Part shown: piece by piece, positions 8,693-17,283 of the stretch
How the letters are laid out: every line of letters starts with the position of its first letter
Numbering within the stretch: position 1 is the first letter of the stretch
Source: Planctomycetia bacterium
GTDB taxonomy: Bacteria > Planctomycetota > Planctomycetia > Planctomycetales > Planctomycetaceae
Reading direction: 5' to 3'
DNA length: 39,895 nt
Assembly (NCBI GenBank): GCA_026400935.1
Contig: JAPLNX010000059.1
Span: 1 to 39,895 of the forward strand
Made by a program: the position numbers and the translations under genes
The notes under the pieces: model-generated
What the model was told of the DNA's origin: nothing
The model's input: the letters and a program-made list of their open reading frames with translations, nothing else
Databases searched by the model: none

Positions 8693-9877
8693 TCACCGCT
8701 CAGCTTTCTTCGCAAACGCTGCATAGTCCGCTGGTGACAAAACACAGCGGAAGCCGCAATGAAACGTCCCTGAAGTTGGTTCGCCTTTCATCCGCGTCGC
8801 ACAGCGATAGCCGAGACAATAATCCGGGCTACACATGAAGGAACCGCCGCGCTGTACACGTTTGGGCAAACCGGGTTCGTTCGGATCAAAGCTGTCTTCG
8901 GGGCCGACCGGATTGCGTCGTGGACTTTCCGAGTAATACGTCGGCTGATACCAATCGGCGCACCATTCCCAAACATTGCCGGCCATGTCGTAAAGCCCAA
9001 ATGGATTCGGCGAATAGGATTTGACCGGAGCCGTGAACTCAAACCCGTCAGAAACTTCATGGGCTTCAGGAAACTTTCCCTGCCAAACATTGAGCAGCCA
9101 ATTCCCATTTTTTTGCAGACGATTCCCCCACGGATAATCCTGCTGAGCCAAACTGCCGCGCGAGGCGTATTCCCATTCAGCTTCAGTCGGCAACCGCTTG
9201 CCGGCCCATTCGCAATAAGCCACCGCGTCCGTCCAAGCAACATGCACCACAGGATGGTCTGGCATGTTCTCAATTGATGAGTCCGGTCCGTTGGGATGCC
9301 GCCAACTCGCTCCGTGCTTCAGCATCCACACTTGATAGGGCCAATTCGGATAATCCTTTCGCAATGTCGCTCGATCAAAATTTGGGTTGAAGCAGATCGA
9401 ACTGGGGACCAAGTCCTCATCTTTAATGACGCTCACGTCTGGAACCAAACCGACGAAGTCTTCTCGTTTGGGCTGCTTCTCGGCAACGGTAACGTAGCCG
9501 GTTGCTTTCACAAACTTCTCGAACTCCGCATTCGTCACTTCCGTTGAGTCCATCCAATATCCATCGAGCTCAACAGCGTGAATCGGCTCTTCATCCGCTT
9601 TGCCGTCTTTGCTCCCCATCAATGATCGCCCCCCAAAAATCCAGACCATGCCGACGGGAGTTGAATTTGGTTCTTTGATGACGAGCGGCGCGGCGTCGGA
9701 CTGATCTGCTACAGTGGTGCCGTCAGCAAGTTTGCCTGTCGAATCCTGCTCAACGGCCGACGTCTCACTTTGCGGAGTACGTGAGACAACCTGCGGAGCC
9801 GTTACCATCGACGAGGCCAAGATCGCTCCCGAAGTTACGATCGCAGCGACCAAAAGAATCAAACGATGAGTTGGCAT
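8693..9877 (-). CDS. Exported formylglycine-generating enzyme (sulfatase-modifying factor family)
   Basis: The 394-residue protein has an N-terminal signal peptide or anchor (about residues 5-25) and a low-complexity linker to about residue 70. The FGE-sulfatase domain spans about residues 73-380: GMVWIFGG, DSTEVTNAEFEKFV, HPVVHVAWTDAVAYCEWAGK, RLPTEAEWEYASRG, FGLYDMAGNVWEWCADWY and RGGSFMCSPDYCLGYRCATR. Cys349 and Cys354 sit where the two copper-binding active-site cysteines of true FGE lie (C336/C341 in the human enzyme), so it may be catalytically active, converting cysteine of type I sulfatases to formylglycine. Many family members lack these cysteines. Planctomycetes carry many sulfatases, though none is in this window. 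Start supported by AGG about 10 bases upstream. Confidence 0.9.
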   Translation of the reverse strand: MPTHRLILLVAAIVTSGAILASSMVTAPQVVSRTPQSETSAVEQDSTGKLADGTTVADQSDAAPLVIKEPNSTPVGMVWIFGGRSLMGSKDGKADEEPIHAVELDGYWMDSTEVTNAEFEKFVKATGYVTVAEKQPKREDFVGLVPDVSVIKDEDLVPSSICFNPNFDRATLRKDYPNWPYQVWMLKHGASWRHPNGPDSSIENMPDHPVVHVAWTDAVAYCEWAGKRLPTEAEWEYASRGSLAQQDYPWGNRLQKNGNWLLNVWQGKFPEAHEVSDGFEFTAPVKSYSPNPFGLYDMAGNVWEWCADWYQPTYYSESPRRNPVGPEDSFDPNEPGLPKRVQRGGSFMCSPDYCLGYRCATRMKGEPTSGTFHCGFRCVLSPADYAAFAKKAER

Positions 9878-9951
9878 GAAATTGACCTGCGAAATGGAAT
9901 CACGAAAGACGTTCGTGGTCGCAGGATATCAATTCGCTGATCTGACAACAC

Positions 9952-10446
9952 TCAAGCGGCAATTCGCGAACTGTAGTAGTGGCACAGCGCGACCGCGAAA
10001 GCATCGGACACGTCATGAGGTTCGAGTAAGCGATCCAGCCGCAACTCAGTTTTGATCGCGTGTTGGATTTGTTCCTTCGACGCCTTGCCGCTGCCTGTGA
10101 GCAGTCGCTTGATCTGCGTCGGCGTGTAATGCACGACTGGAACTCCGCAACCGACAGCAGTCGCCAGAATTGCTCCGCGCGCGTGAGCCATCAGCAGGGC
10201 TGACTTCGGATTTCGTACCAACGAGAAAACTTGCTCGATCGCCAGTACCGTAGGATGAAACTCTTCCAGAACTTCGCGCACACCAGAGGCAATCTCATGC
10301 ACACGATCGGCGAGTGATCCACCACGAGTCGAGCGGATCAGTCCCCCTTCACACAATACCGGGCCTCGCGCGGATCTCTCCAGCAAAGCATATCCCGTCT
10401 TGTTCAAGCCGGGATCAACACCGAGATACCGCGCCGCGTTTCCCAT
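9952..10446 (-). CDS. ruvC: Crossover junction endodeoxyribonuclease RuvC
   Basis: RuvC resolves Holliday junctions in recombinational repair together with RuvAB. The 164-residue length is normal. Catalytic acidic residues are visible: Asp11 in LGVDPGLNKTGY, Glu71 in LAIEQVF, and Asp145/Asp148 in EPHDVSDAFAVALCH. The block VHYTPTQIKRLLTGSGKASKEQ is also typical. It starts 35 bp after the 762-residue protein of the pilus-like module, so may be on the same transcript. ruvA and ruvB are not in the window. The ribosome binding site is weak. Confidence 0.96.
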   Translation of the reverse strand: MGNAARYLGVDPGLNKTGYALLERSARGPVLCEGGLIRSTRGGSLADRVHEIASGVREVLEEFHPTVLAIEQVFSLVRNPKSALLMAHARGAILATAVGCGVPVVHYTPTQIKRLLTGSGKASKEQIQHAIKTELRLDRLLEPHDVSDAFAVALCHYYSSRIAA

Positions 10447-10481
10447 CCGTGAGTCTCGCTGATGCCAACGTCGTTGGTGTT

Positions 10482-12770
10482 TCAGAAACTACTGCCAGCA
10501 CCGGAACTACTTCCACCAGAACTGCTCCCGCCACCGCTTGAACCGCCGCTGCTGTTTCTCGGCTGCTTCTTGGAAGGCTTTCCACCAGAACCCTTCTTTT
10601 GCGGGCTAGGAGCGCCTCCCATCATCCCCCCCATCATTGAGTTCATCATCATGTCGGCACTGCTCGCAGAAGATGAATTCTTCCCTCGCAATCGATCAAG
10701 ATCACTCGAGGGGCCAGCCCCTACTGCCTCATTTCGGCTCTTGAGATGACTCCACATCTTGTGCTCCTCTTCCACCATTCGCAGGGATTTCTTTTGGTCA
10801 TCCTCTGCGACTTTCGGATCGAGCGCTACCAATTGACCGAAACGATCCACAAGCAATGCCTTATCGACAGTCCCAATCTGCTTGAGTCTCTTAGCATCGA
10901 CCTTCAGATCAGCGTGCTCTGTGGCGTCCAACTCAGGAATCGGCGCCGAAGAAATGTCTGCCAAAATGGAACCGGTGAAAACAGGTATTTCTTCGTCTTT
11001 GAGTGACATCTCTGACGGACGCAACACTTCGGTCTTGGCACGGCCTCCCACAAATTGACCAAGCTGCATCTTGTCGAGCTTAACGGCGATATTCGTCCCG
11101 GCGTCTGTAAACCATTGGATGACATCCATGTTCACCGTCGGGGCAACGCCAGATTCCGGTCGCCCGCGGTCAACCTTCGCCAAGAACACTTTTTGCTCTT
11201 CGGGGATCACCGATGGCGTGGTCGGCTCGCTCCAGGGTGTCATTCTTAATTCTCCTTCCGCCACCGAGGCATCAACCAATTCTTCTACCGGACGCTTGTA
11301 GTTCGGATTCCTCAAAACCAACCGCACACGGTATCGATACTCATTACCGGGTGTCACCGTGAAATCCAAATAACGGAAGAGCAAATACTTGCTCAGTCGA
11401 GTGTCAGTTTTCTGTATTTGATTGCCCATCGCCGTAACCGAACCCATGAAGCTGCTATTCGCGCCTGGGTTCATATTCATGCCAGATTGAAAAGGCATCA
11501 GCGCTCCCGAGTTCATGTCCTCTTTGATCTGCCCCTGCATCTTTTGCATCATCGGCGACGATGAACCGCCTCCTGGACCAGACATGGATGAGCTATTCAT
11601 CTGCGTCCGCATGCCACGCAGGTCATTGACCTTGCCAGAGAATCCCCCTCTTTTTTTAGGGGCTTCCAACTTTTTCGCCTCAACTTCCTCGACGATCTTT
11701 TGCATCAACTGAGCTTGCGCTTCCGCCATTTCAGTGCTCAAGTCTTTGATCTTCGGGTGCGAGGCGTATTTGTTCCATTTCCCGGCAACTCGACGAGGCA
11801 GAGGCATGGTGAAGACGGCGTCGGTGAATGCCGTATCGACCAACTCCGTATCGAAGTCAACTCGATCAATTACATCTAGCGCCGCTTGCAGGTCCACTGG
11901 ATCCCACTTGCCAGACCAACGATCAGCATTGCCTGACAACGCAACTTGTCGTTGAAGTTCAAAATCCAAAAATTCAACGAGTTCTGCCGCTTGGCTGGTC
12001 TCTAACTGGATCGCCTTTGCGAACTCTTCAACTTGGTCCTTCAGTGGAAACACCGCACGAACAGCGACAAAACGGACGCCGCGAGCATTCACGGTCGGCT
12101 GATTCCCCGACATGCCACTGCCACCAGCCCCTCCCGACATCCTCGCTTGCATTTGCATTGCAGCTTGAGGGTCGGCACTGGCTGCACCACCAGAGTTCGC
12201 TGGATTAGCACCCGCAGGAGCCGCTCCGATGCGCGGTGCATTGTCATCGTTACCGCCTCGTCTTGGGGCGGTGTCATCATCGCCACTGGTTTTTTCCTTA
12301 TCCTTATCACCGCTCTCGAACACACCAGCCACCAAGTTCTGTGGCTGTTCGTTCGGCTGTTCAATCATGATGAACTTGCCAAAGTCTGCGACAGGTTCAA
12401 GCACAGCGAGCAGCTTCGGATCAGCTCCCGGCTTCGTCTGTGGGTACATGGGCCAGAAGTAGTGAGTTGAATACTCAAACCTTGAGGCATCCAGCGGTGA
12501 GTGCAACATCTTCACTTCTTCCGCGATGTCTCGTACTGCGCGAAAGTCCTTCTTCCGCTCGTCAGTCCAAGCGGACGCTTTAATCGCCGCTTCGCCCTTG
12601 GCAATTTTTGACACGAACTCTTCTGGTTGCTTGTCGTAGCGACTCCAACTCGTCCCGGCCAGAAAGACCAATACGATCAAGGCAAAGAGTCCAAAGACTC
12701 CTTTTTCTCCGTGATCGACCACGAGTTGCTTGTAATTCAGACCTTTAAGTTTGGCCACTAAGTTTTTCAT
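10482..12770 (-). CDS. Large single-pass, glycine-rich protein of a PilM-type module
   Basis: The 762-residue protein has a short cytoplasmic start, one membrane segment (about residues 24-41) and a large periplasmic part. Low-complexity stretches are at about 165-225 and 395-450 (Gly, Ser, Met, Asn), with a Gly/Ser tail (about 690-762) that includes MMMNSMMGGMMGG. Between them are helical blocks, a segment VTPGNEYRYRVRLVLRNPNY (about 472-491) that looks like a fibronectin-III-type strand pair, and a VDKALLVDRFGQLVALDP block (about 635-652). I do not recognise a named family. Its position after the PilM-PilN fusion and the PilO-like protein suggests a PilP-like or scaffold role. GAGGAG lies 7 bases before the start. 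A short palindrome-like piece is within the C-terminal frame. Confidence 0.75.
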   Translation of the reverse strand: MKNLVAKLKGLNYKQLVVDHGEKGVFGLFALIVLVFLAGTSWSRYDKQPEEFVSKIAKGEAAIKASAWTDERKKDFRAVRDIAEEVKMLHSPLDASRFEYSTHYFWPMYPQTKPGADPKLLAVLEPVADFGKFIMIEQPNEQPQNLVAGVFESGDKDKEKTSGDDDTAPRRGGNDDNAPRIGAAPAGANPANSGGAASADPQAAMQMQARMSGGAGGSGMSGNQPTVNARGVRFVAVRAVFPLKDQVEEFAKAIQLETSQAAELVEFLDFELQRQVALSGNADRWSGKWDPVDLQAALDVIDRVDFDTELVDTAFTDAVFTMPLPRRVAGKWNKYASHPKIKDLSTEMAEAQAQLMQKIVEEVEAKKLEAPKKRGGFSGKVNDLRGMRTQMNSSSMSGPGGGSSSPMMQKMQGQIKEDMNSGALMPFQSGMNMNPGANSSFMGSVTAMGNQIQKTDTRLSKYLLFRYLDFTVTPGNEYRYRVRLVLRNPNYKRPVEELVDASVAEGELRMTPWSEPTTPSVIPEEQKVFLAKVDRGRPESGVAPTVNMDVIQWFTDAGTNIAVKLDKMQLGQFVGGRAKTEVLRPSEMSLKDEEIPVFTGSILADISSAPIPELDATEHADLKVDAKRLKQIGTVDKALLVDRFGQLVALDPKVAEDDQKKSLRMVEEEHKMWSHLKSRNEAVGAGPSSDLDRLRGKNSSSASSADMMMNSMMGGMMGGAPSPQKKGSGGKPSKKQPRNSSGGSSGGGSSSGGSSSGAGSSF
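10700..10735. repeat. Possible repeat-derived segment inside the 762-residue protein
   Basis: AGGGGCCAGCCCCT (10709-10722) is a short hairpin within a stretch encoding RNEAVGAGPSSDLD on the minus strand. It resembles intergenic palindromes of planctomycete genomes as I remember them. It lies in a low-complexity part of the protein. Weak evidence. Confidence 0.3.
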
Positions 12771-12869
12771 GACAGGACTCCTCGCGGAGAAAAGGGTAAG
12801 AGCACCCGTTGGGAAATTTCTAAGTTCGTATTAACGCGACTCACGTATCACAATCGCCTTCAATAAGAC

Positions 12870-14582
12870 TCATTCTGATTTGGACTCAGCCGCCGGCTTT
12901 TCGTCGGATTCTTTTTTCTTTCCCGGTTCAGTCGCAGGCTTCTCATCACCATCTTTATCTGTCTTGGGAGCCTCTTTCGGATCCTTCGATTCGCCTGCAT
13001 CTTCACCTTTCGTCGGAGCCGCATCAGCAGCGGCTTCAGCGGTCGTCGATTCCACAACTGGAGCGGCCGCTACTACGGGTGTTGTTGCTGGCGTTGTCGC
13101 AACGTCGGTCGGTGATGCTGTTCCGTTGGATGTTCCGGATCCCTGAGGTTCGGCATTAGGACGATACAGCGTCCAAATGCCAAGAATCGAAACGGAAGCC
13201 AAGTTCGGATCTGCTGTTGCTGTTTGGCCAGCACCTCCAGCGGCACCTGGTCTCGCGGCCGACGGGCCAGAACCAGACGAAGAACCCGAGCCACCAAGTG
13301 AGAGTGCATCGTCGGTCTCGCCCTTACCAAATCCAGACGATCCTGAACCAGAACTCGACGCTGTCGGGGACATGAAGCCCGCCATCGGCGACGCACCAGC
13401 CTGCCCAGCAGCGCCACTATCAGAAATCCAAATCTGGTGGACTCGGACAATCTCGACCGGATACGGAGAGTTCATCAATTCGGCCAACAGCTCGGGAACT
13501 TTCCGATGGTCCATCACCAACTTGATGTAAAATCCACGGCGTTTGAATTTCTGAGTCTCGTCATCATCGAGATACCTTTTGACTGTCGATTTCGCAGCAG
13601 GAGTGCCTGCCCCAGTCCCGGAACTGACTCCTGATGATTCACCAAAGCTGTTACCACCGAACCCACCCACCGGTCCCATTGTTGCACCACCACCACTCGC
13701 TTCGATCTCAGCCACGAACTCTTCGGCAATGGCAATGTCGGATGTCAACTTGGCTGCGGCTTGACCACCCATACCGCCTCCACTCATCATCCCGCCTCCA
13801 CTCATCATCCCGCCGCCAAACGCATCGCCGCTACTCGCTCCTCCCGTGCCGCCAACAGCACCACCAGCTGCGCCTCCCACTGCGCTCGGATCTTTTTGAG
13901 TCGTCCCACCAAACATGGTGATCTTTCCCAACTGTTTGATGTGTGCATCGGTGATCGACTGCGCGTTCGTGTTGACTCGAGCCACGGAATTCAACAACTC
14001 TGTCTGCAACCAAATGTCTTCTTGGCAGGGCCAAATCTCATCAAAATTCGGAGGCAAATCGGCCCACTTTAAGTAATTGACTTGCTGCAAACTGGCCATC
14101 GCAAAGACCATTTTGCGACGTTTGTTCGAATCACGTTGATTCACGCCATCATCGAGCGGGTCAACGATTTCCCACAGCTTCCGCAACTCTTCGGGATAAG
14201 CATCCTGGTATTTATCAGCCGCTCTGGATGCTCCCATCTCAGGTGGAACCGGCTTAAAGTATTCGGCTTTGGCCATGATGGGAGCAACATCTTTGGGCCA
14301 GCGCATCTTGGCAAACTGCACTTCCCAAAGGGCCTTGTTGGCAGCGAGATTCTGAAGTTCCAACTTCCCGTTCTCAGCCTTACCGCCTTCAATCCACAAT
14401 TGGTTGGCAGCGTCTGTTCCAGCAGGAATACCATCAAAGGTTGATTTGAGTTTTCCTGTTCGAGTTTCGATCTCTGTCGCCAATCCCCCCTTGGTCATGA
14501 AATAGCCGACCATCGGCAGGATGAGCACGATCCCAAAGAAGATCCAAAATTTCTGAGCCAGCACAGGTTTCAACTTATCCAT
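12870..14582 (-). CDS. PilO-like glycine-rich single-pass protein
   Basis: The 570-residue protein starts MDKLKPVLAQKFW and has one membrane segment (about residues 12-29), then a helical region likely to form a coiled coil (about 33-95). A glycine-rich insert (about 236-330) contains perfect GGGMMS repeats and is followed by FYIKLVMDHRKVPELLAELMNSPYPVEIVRVHQ (about 351-383). That block looks like the ferredoxin-like beta-alpha-beta core of PilO/Amuc_1100-type proteins, where NSP is a frequent feature. The C-terminus (about 470-570) is Ala/Thr/Glu/Lys-rich and disordered. It is a candidate inner-membrane partner of the PilM-PilN fusion immediately upstream. GAGG lies 5 bases before the start. 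The relation to PilO is inference. Confidence 0.75.
   Translation of the reverse strand: MDKLKPVLAQKFWIFFGIVLILPMVGYFMTKGGLATEIETRTGKLKSTFDGIPAGTDAANQLWIEGGKAENGKLELQNLAANKALWEVQFAKMRWPKDVAPIMAKAEYFKPVPPEMGASRAADKYQDAYPEELRKLWEIVDPLDDGVNQRDSNKRRKMVFAMASLQQVNYLKWADLPPNFDEIWPCQEDIWLQTELLNSVARVNTNAQSITDAHIKQLGKITMFGGTTQKDPSAVGGAAGGAVGGTGGASSGDAFGGGMMSGGGMMSGGGMGGQAAAKLTSDIAIAEEFVAEIEASGGGATMGPVGGFGGNSFGESSGVSSGTGAGTPAAKSTVKRYLDDDETQKFKRRGFYIKLVMDHRKVPELLAELMNSPYPVEIVRVHQIWISDSGAAGQAGASPMAGFMSPTASSSGSGSSGFGKGETDDALSLGGSGSSSGSGPSAARPGAAGGAGQTATADPNLASVSILGIWTLYRPNAEPQGSGTSNGTASPTDVATTPATTPVVAAAPVVESTTAEAAADAAPTKGEDAGESKDPKEAPKTDKDGDEKPATEPGKKKESDEKPAAESKSE
13777..13812. repeat. Tandem 18-bp coding repeat
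   Basis: Two perfect adjacent copies of an 18-base unit (CCTCCACTCATCATCCCG on the plus strand) encode consecutive GGGMMS units of the 570-residue protein, with a partial third copy after them. Such a unit could vary in number between strains without breaking the frame. Confidence 0.9.
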
Positions 14583-14649
14583 GACAACCTCGAATCTACC
14601 GCTGAGGGAGTACCGATTATCAACACTTCAAAAAGGAGTTTGTTCTCAA

Positions 14650-16803
14650 TTACTTGGTCGGTGGCGTTAAAGAAGCGGCTGGGGTGGCACCGGTGGAAGG
14701 TGACACTGCCGGGCTAGCTGCAGCCCCGTTTGGGTTAGAGAGGTTCGCTGCATCATTAGTTCCCGCAGCCTTTAAAGGATCTTCAGCCAGACGTTTGTCG
14801 TTCGCGGTTGGAATCCAGCAAAACTGAATGGTGAAGTCGAAGCGTGAAATAATCTTTTTGTCAGACTGCTCGCCGTCTTTCTTTCCATACGGGCTTTTCG
14901 CAACTGGCATCGGATTGCCCGGCATAGGGCGAGCACCAAACCCACCGGGCCCAGTTTTGGCCCCACCCGCAGCGGTCTTTTTACCTCGCGGATAGTATTC
15001 TATGTTTGGCTGCTTTTTCTGAATGGTCACACAAGCGTGCGAAAGACCGAGCTTCCGAATTGGAACTGGCTGTGGCGTTCCCGGTTGAGCGAACTCAAAT
15101 TTATTGAGGTTCTGCAACAGTGTTGATTGCACGAAGCCGAGCCCCTGCGTGTTGTCATCCGGGCCATTACGGTAGTGCTCTGCCACCAGCGTAAAGACAT
15201 AACCTATTCCCTTGGGGCCAGTCTCGCGATCAGGCTTGATCATCGTATCTAGCACCGCTGATTTGGCCTTGGTCTCATCAAACCACTTCGACACGTCCGC
15301 ATACTTTTTGGCAGTAATGCTTTTGATGTTGACTCGGTTCTTCTGAGTGATGTCTTCGCTGTCTTGTTGATCGCCAACGTCTCGCGGAAGGCATTCGCTG
15401 ACGGCTCGATAAACTTCAAGCCACATCTCGCGAGTGTCGAGGTTCGTCACAAGCTTGACGCCATCCTCTTTGAGCTTGGTGTTCTTCGTCTTTTCACCGT
15501 CGAAATCTCGCTTGAAGTTGGTTTCAACAGTCTTGAGCGCTTCGACTTTTTTCTCCGCTTCGCCAAACCGCTTTTCGCTGACAGAACTGGCAACGTTGCT
15601 GTACCCAGCGGTGGATAGAGAAAGACCGAAGAGCAATGTGGCCGCAGTGGCAACCGCCCACGGCTTCTTCCGACGAATCTTGCGAGCAGTGGCGATCTCC
15701 GGCGGCAACAACGTCGTGTGAATTCGAGACAACTTCAGGGCCTGCAGTGCCAACCCATAGGGCACTGCAAAGCTCAGAACGTTCTCTTGGAACAGTGGCG
15801 CATTCAAAACCGTATCGCCAACCAACGCTTGCAGTGAGTCCGCACGCTCGACTTCGTATTGCAGGTTTTGCTGCAAGAACTTTTGCAACCCCGCTAACTT
15901 GAAGCCATTTCCAGCACCGACAATCTTCGTGATTTTGGAATCGCGGTTCACACTGGAGAAATAACCGATCGACCGCTGAATTTCGGCGACGTAATCGTTG
16001 AACACTGGTCGCAATGCTTGAAAGACCGCACGTGGATCTGGAGCTTTCGTCGCGTTGCACTTCAGGTGTTCGGCCTTGGCAAACGTGAGCTTCATTTCCT
16101 TGGTGAGCGCTCGCGTGAAGTGATTGCCGCCGATCGGAACGTTGCGAACCCAAATTTTGTTGCCGTTGGTGACGAGCAGAGTCGTGTTGTCCGTCCCCAT
16201 ATCGAGCACGATCATGTGGTCGGGTTCGCCGTCGAGAATTTGCCCCGGACGAATGCCGATCTGATCGAAGCACAAGAAGTTGTGCAGCGCGAGTGGCGCC
16301 AACTGCACCAACTCCACTTCCATCTTGTTTGCGAGGAAGGGCTTCATCGCGCTATGAATGCCCTCCTTCTTCATCGCGAAGAGACCAACTTCGGCGCCAA
16401 GCATGTAGCCGCTCTCTTCGATACCACCACCCAGCGTTTGATAGTCCCAAATCACGTCTTCGAGCGCAAACGGGATTTGCTGTTTCGCTTCGTATCGCAC
16501 AATCTCATCGACCTTGCTCGATTCGACCGGCGGCAACTGAATGAACCGCGTCAACGCCGACTGTCCGGGTACGCTGATCGCTACCAAATCCCCTTTGAGT
16601 TGATTGCGCGACAAGAATGTGCTCAGTGCGGTCTGAATCAATTCATCCGGAACGGCATCTGGCTGACTGAGGATCTTTGCGTGTGGGATGTAGTCAAAGG
16701 CGATCGCAATCACCTGATCGGCGGCTTCGGCGTATCGCAGCCGAATCGCCTTCAACCCTGCTTGACCAATATCAATGCCCCAAACGGCTTGAGAGTCCGC
16801 CAT
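14650..16803 (-). CDS. pilM: PilM-PilN fusion: type IV pilus-like inner-membrane platform protein
   Basis: The 717-residue protein has two parts. Residues 1-357 are an actin-like PilM: VWGIDIGQAGLKAIRL at the start, the QQIPFALEDVIWDYQ block (about 108-122), VLDMGTDNTTLLV (about 199-211) and the IVGAGNGFKLAGLQKFL block (about 294-310). It continues, with no break in frame, into a PilN-like part: TTLLPPEI (363-370, like the PilN start motif), a basic RKIRRKKPW, a membrane segment (about 383-402), and a coiled coil (about 405-450) with a periplasmic region to about 680. The tail is Ala/Pro-rich. In most bacteria PilM and PilN are separate proteins that bind through this same motif. It heads the operon. 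Confidence 0.88.
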   Translation of the reverse strand: MADSQAVWGIDIGQAGLKAIRLRYAEAADQVIAIAFDYIPHAKILSQPDAVPDELIQTALSTFLSRNQLKGDLVAISVPGQSALTRFIQLPPVESSKVDEIVRYEAKQQIPFALEDVIWDYQTLGGGIEESGYMLGAEVGLFAMKKEGIHSAMKPFLANKMEVELVQLAPLALHNFLCFDQIGIRPGQILDGEPDHMIVLDMGTDNTTLLVTNGNKIWVRNVPIGGNHFTRALTKEMKLTFAKAEHLKCNATKAPDPRAVFQALRPVFNDYVAEIQRSIGYFSSVNRDSKITKIVGAGNGFKLAGLQKFLQQNLQYEVERADSLQALVGDTVLNAPLFQENVLSFAVPYGLALQALKLSRIHTTLLPPEIATARKIRRKKPWAVATAATLLFGLSLSTAGYSNVASSVSEKRFGEAEKKVEALKTVETNFKRDFDGEKTKNTKLKEDGVKLVTNLDTREMWLEVYRAVSECLPRDVGDQQDSEDITQKNRVNIKSITAKKYADVSKWFDETKAKSAVLDTMIKPDRETGPKGIGYVFTLVAEHYRNGPDDNTQGLGFVQSTLLQNLNKFEFAQPGTPQPVPIRKLGLSHACVTIQKKQPNIEYYPRGKKTAAGGAKTGPGGFGARPMPGNPMPVAKSPYGKKDGEQSDKKIISRFDFTIQFCWIPTANDKRLAEDPLKAAGTNDAANLSNPNGAAASPAVSPSTGATPAASLTPPTK

Positions 16804-17283
16804 GCCAAGTCACCCTGTCTTGAAGTGCAATTTCACGCGATGTGGAGTCAGCGTCCTGCCACAACGTTCAGAAATGAATTCGGCTTTCACGCCTGGAAAT
16901 GGTCCGCGAAAGAGAGTTTGTCACGTAATTGACGAGATGGGGCAGGCTATCAGAGCGTTTTCCAAACCGTCAACCAAGAACCTTATGCTGACTGATCTTC
17001 CGCGAATAGCCGTCAGACACAGAACCACACAACACGGTTCCCAATAATTCTGAAAAGTTCGATTGGGCAATTCACTGAAGACCAATTTTTGTCACCCGGT
17101 TTTTCAAACCGGACTTGGCAAACAACCCAATTTGACGAATCGGGTCACACAGTGACGAGGGCTTTATTCACGGACTCATTCTCGACTCGACGCTCTCGCT
17201 AGCCTGATCACACCGGATAACATGCCTCGTGGATCAAACTCCCACCCGTTTTGCACTCACCACGATTTGTGCCGTAACCACCC
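16804..17283. other. Intergenic region between divergent genes
   Basis: These 480 bases separate the pilM-like gene (minus) and the GH38-like gene (plus), so must hold promoters for both. I could not identify convincing -35/-10 pairs. A perfect 7-base stem (CCGGTTTTTCAAACCGG, about 17097-17113) is the only clear structure. No ribosome binding site is evident before the ATG at 17284. Confidence 0.5.

Noticed and set aside
8650-8745. Extended N-terminus of the nucleosidase-like gene
   Set aside because: The extension would overlap the FGE gene and contains no family sequence; the ATG at 8649 fits the family start.
16018-16932. 304-codon plus-strand frame
   Set aside because: Antisense to the PilM-PilN fusion and without recognisable motifs.
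17097-17113. Hairpin CCGGTTTTTCAAACCGG as a terminator
   Set aside because: No T-tract follows on either strand and it lies between divergent, not convergent, genes.
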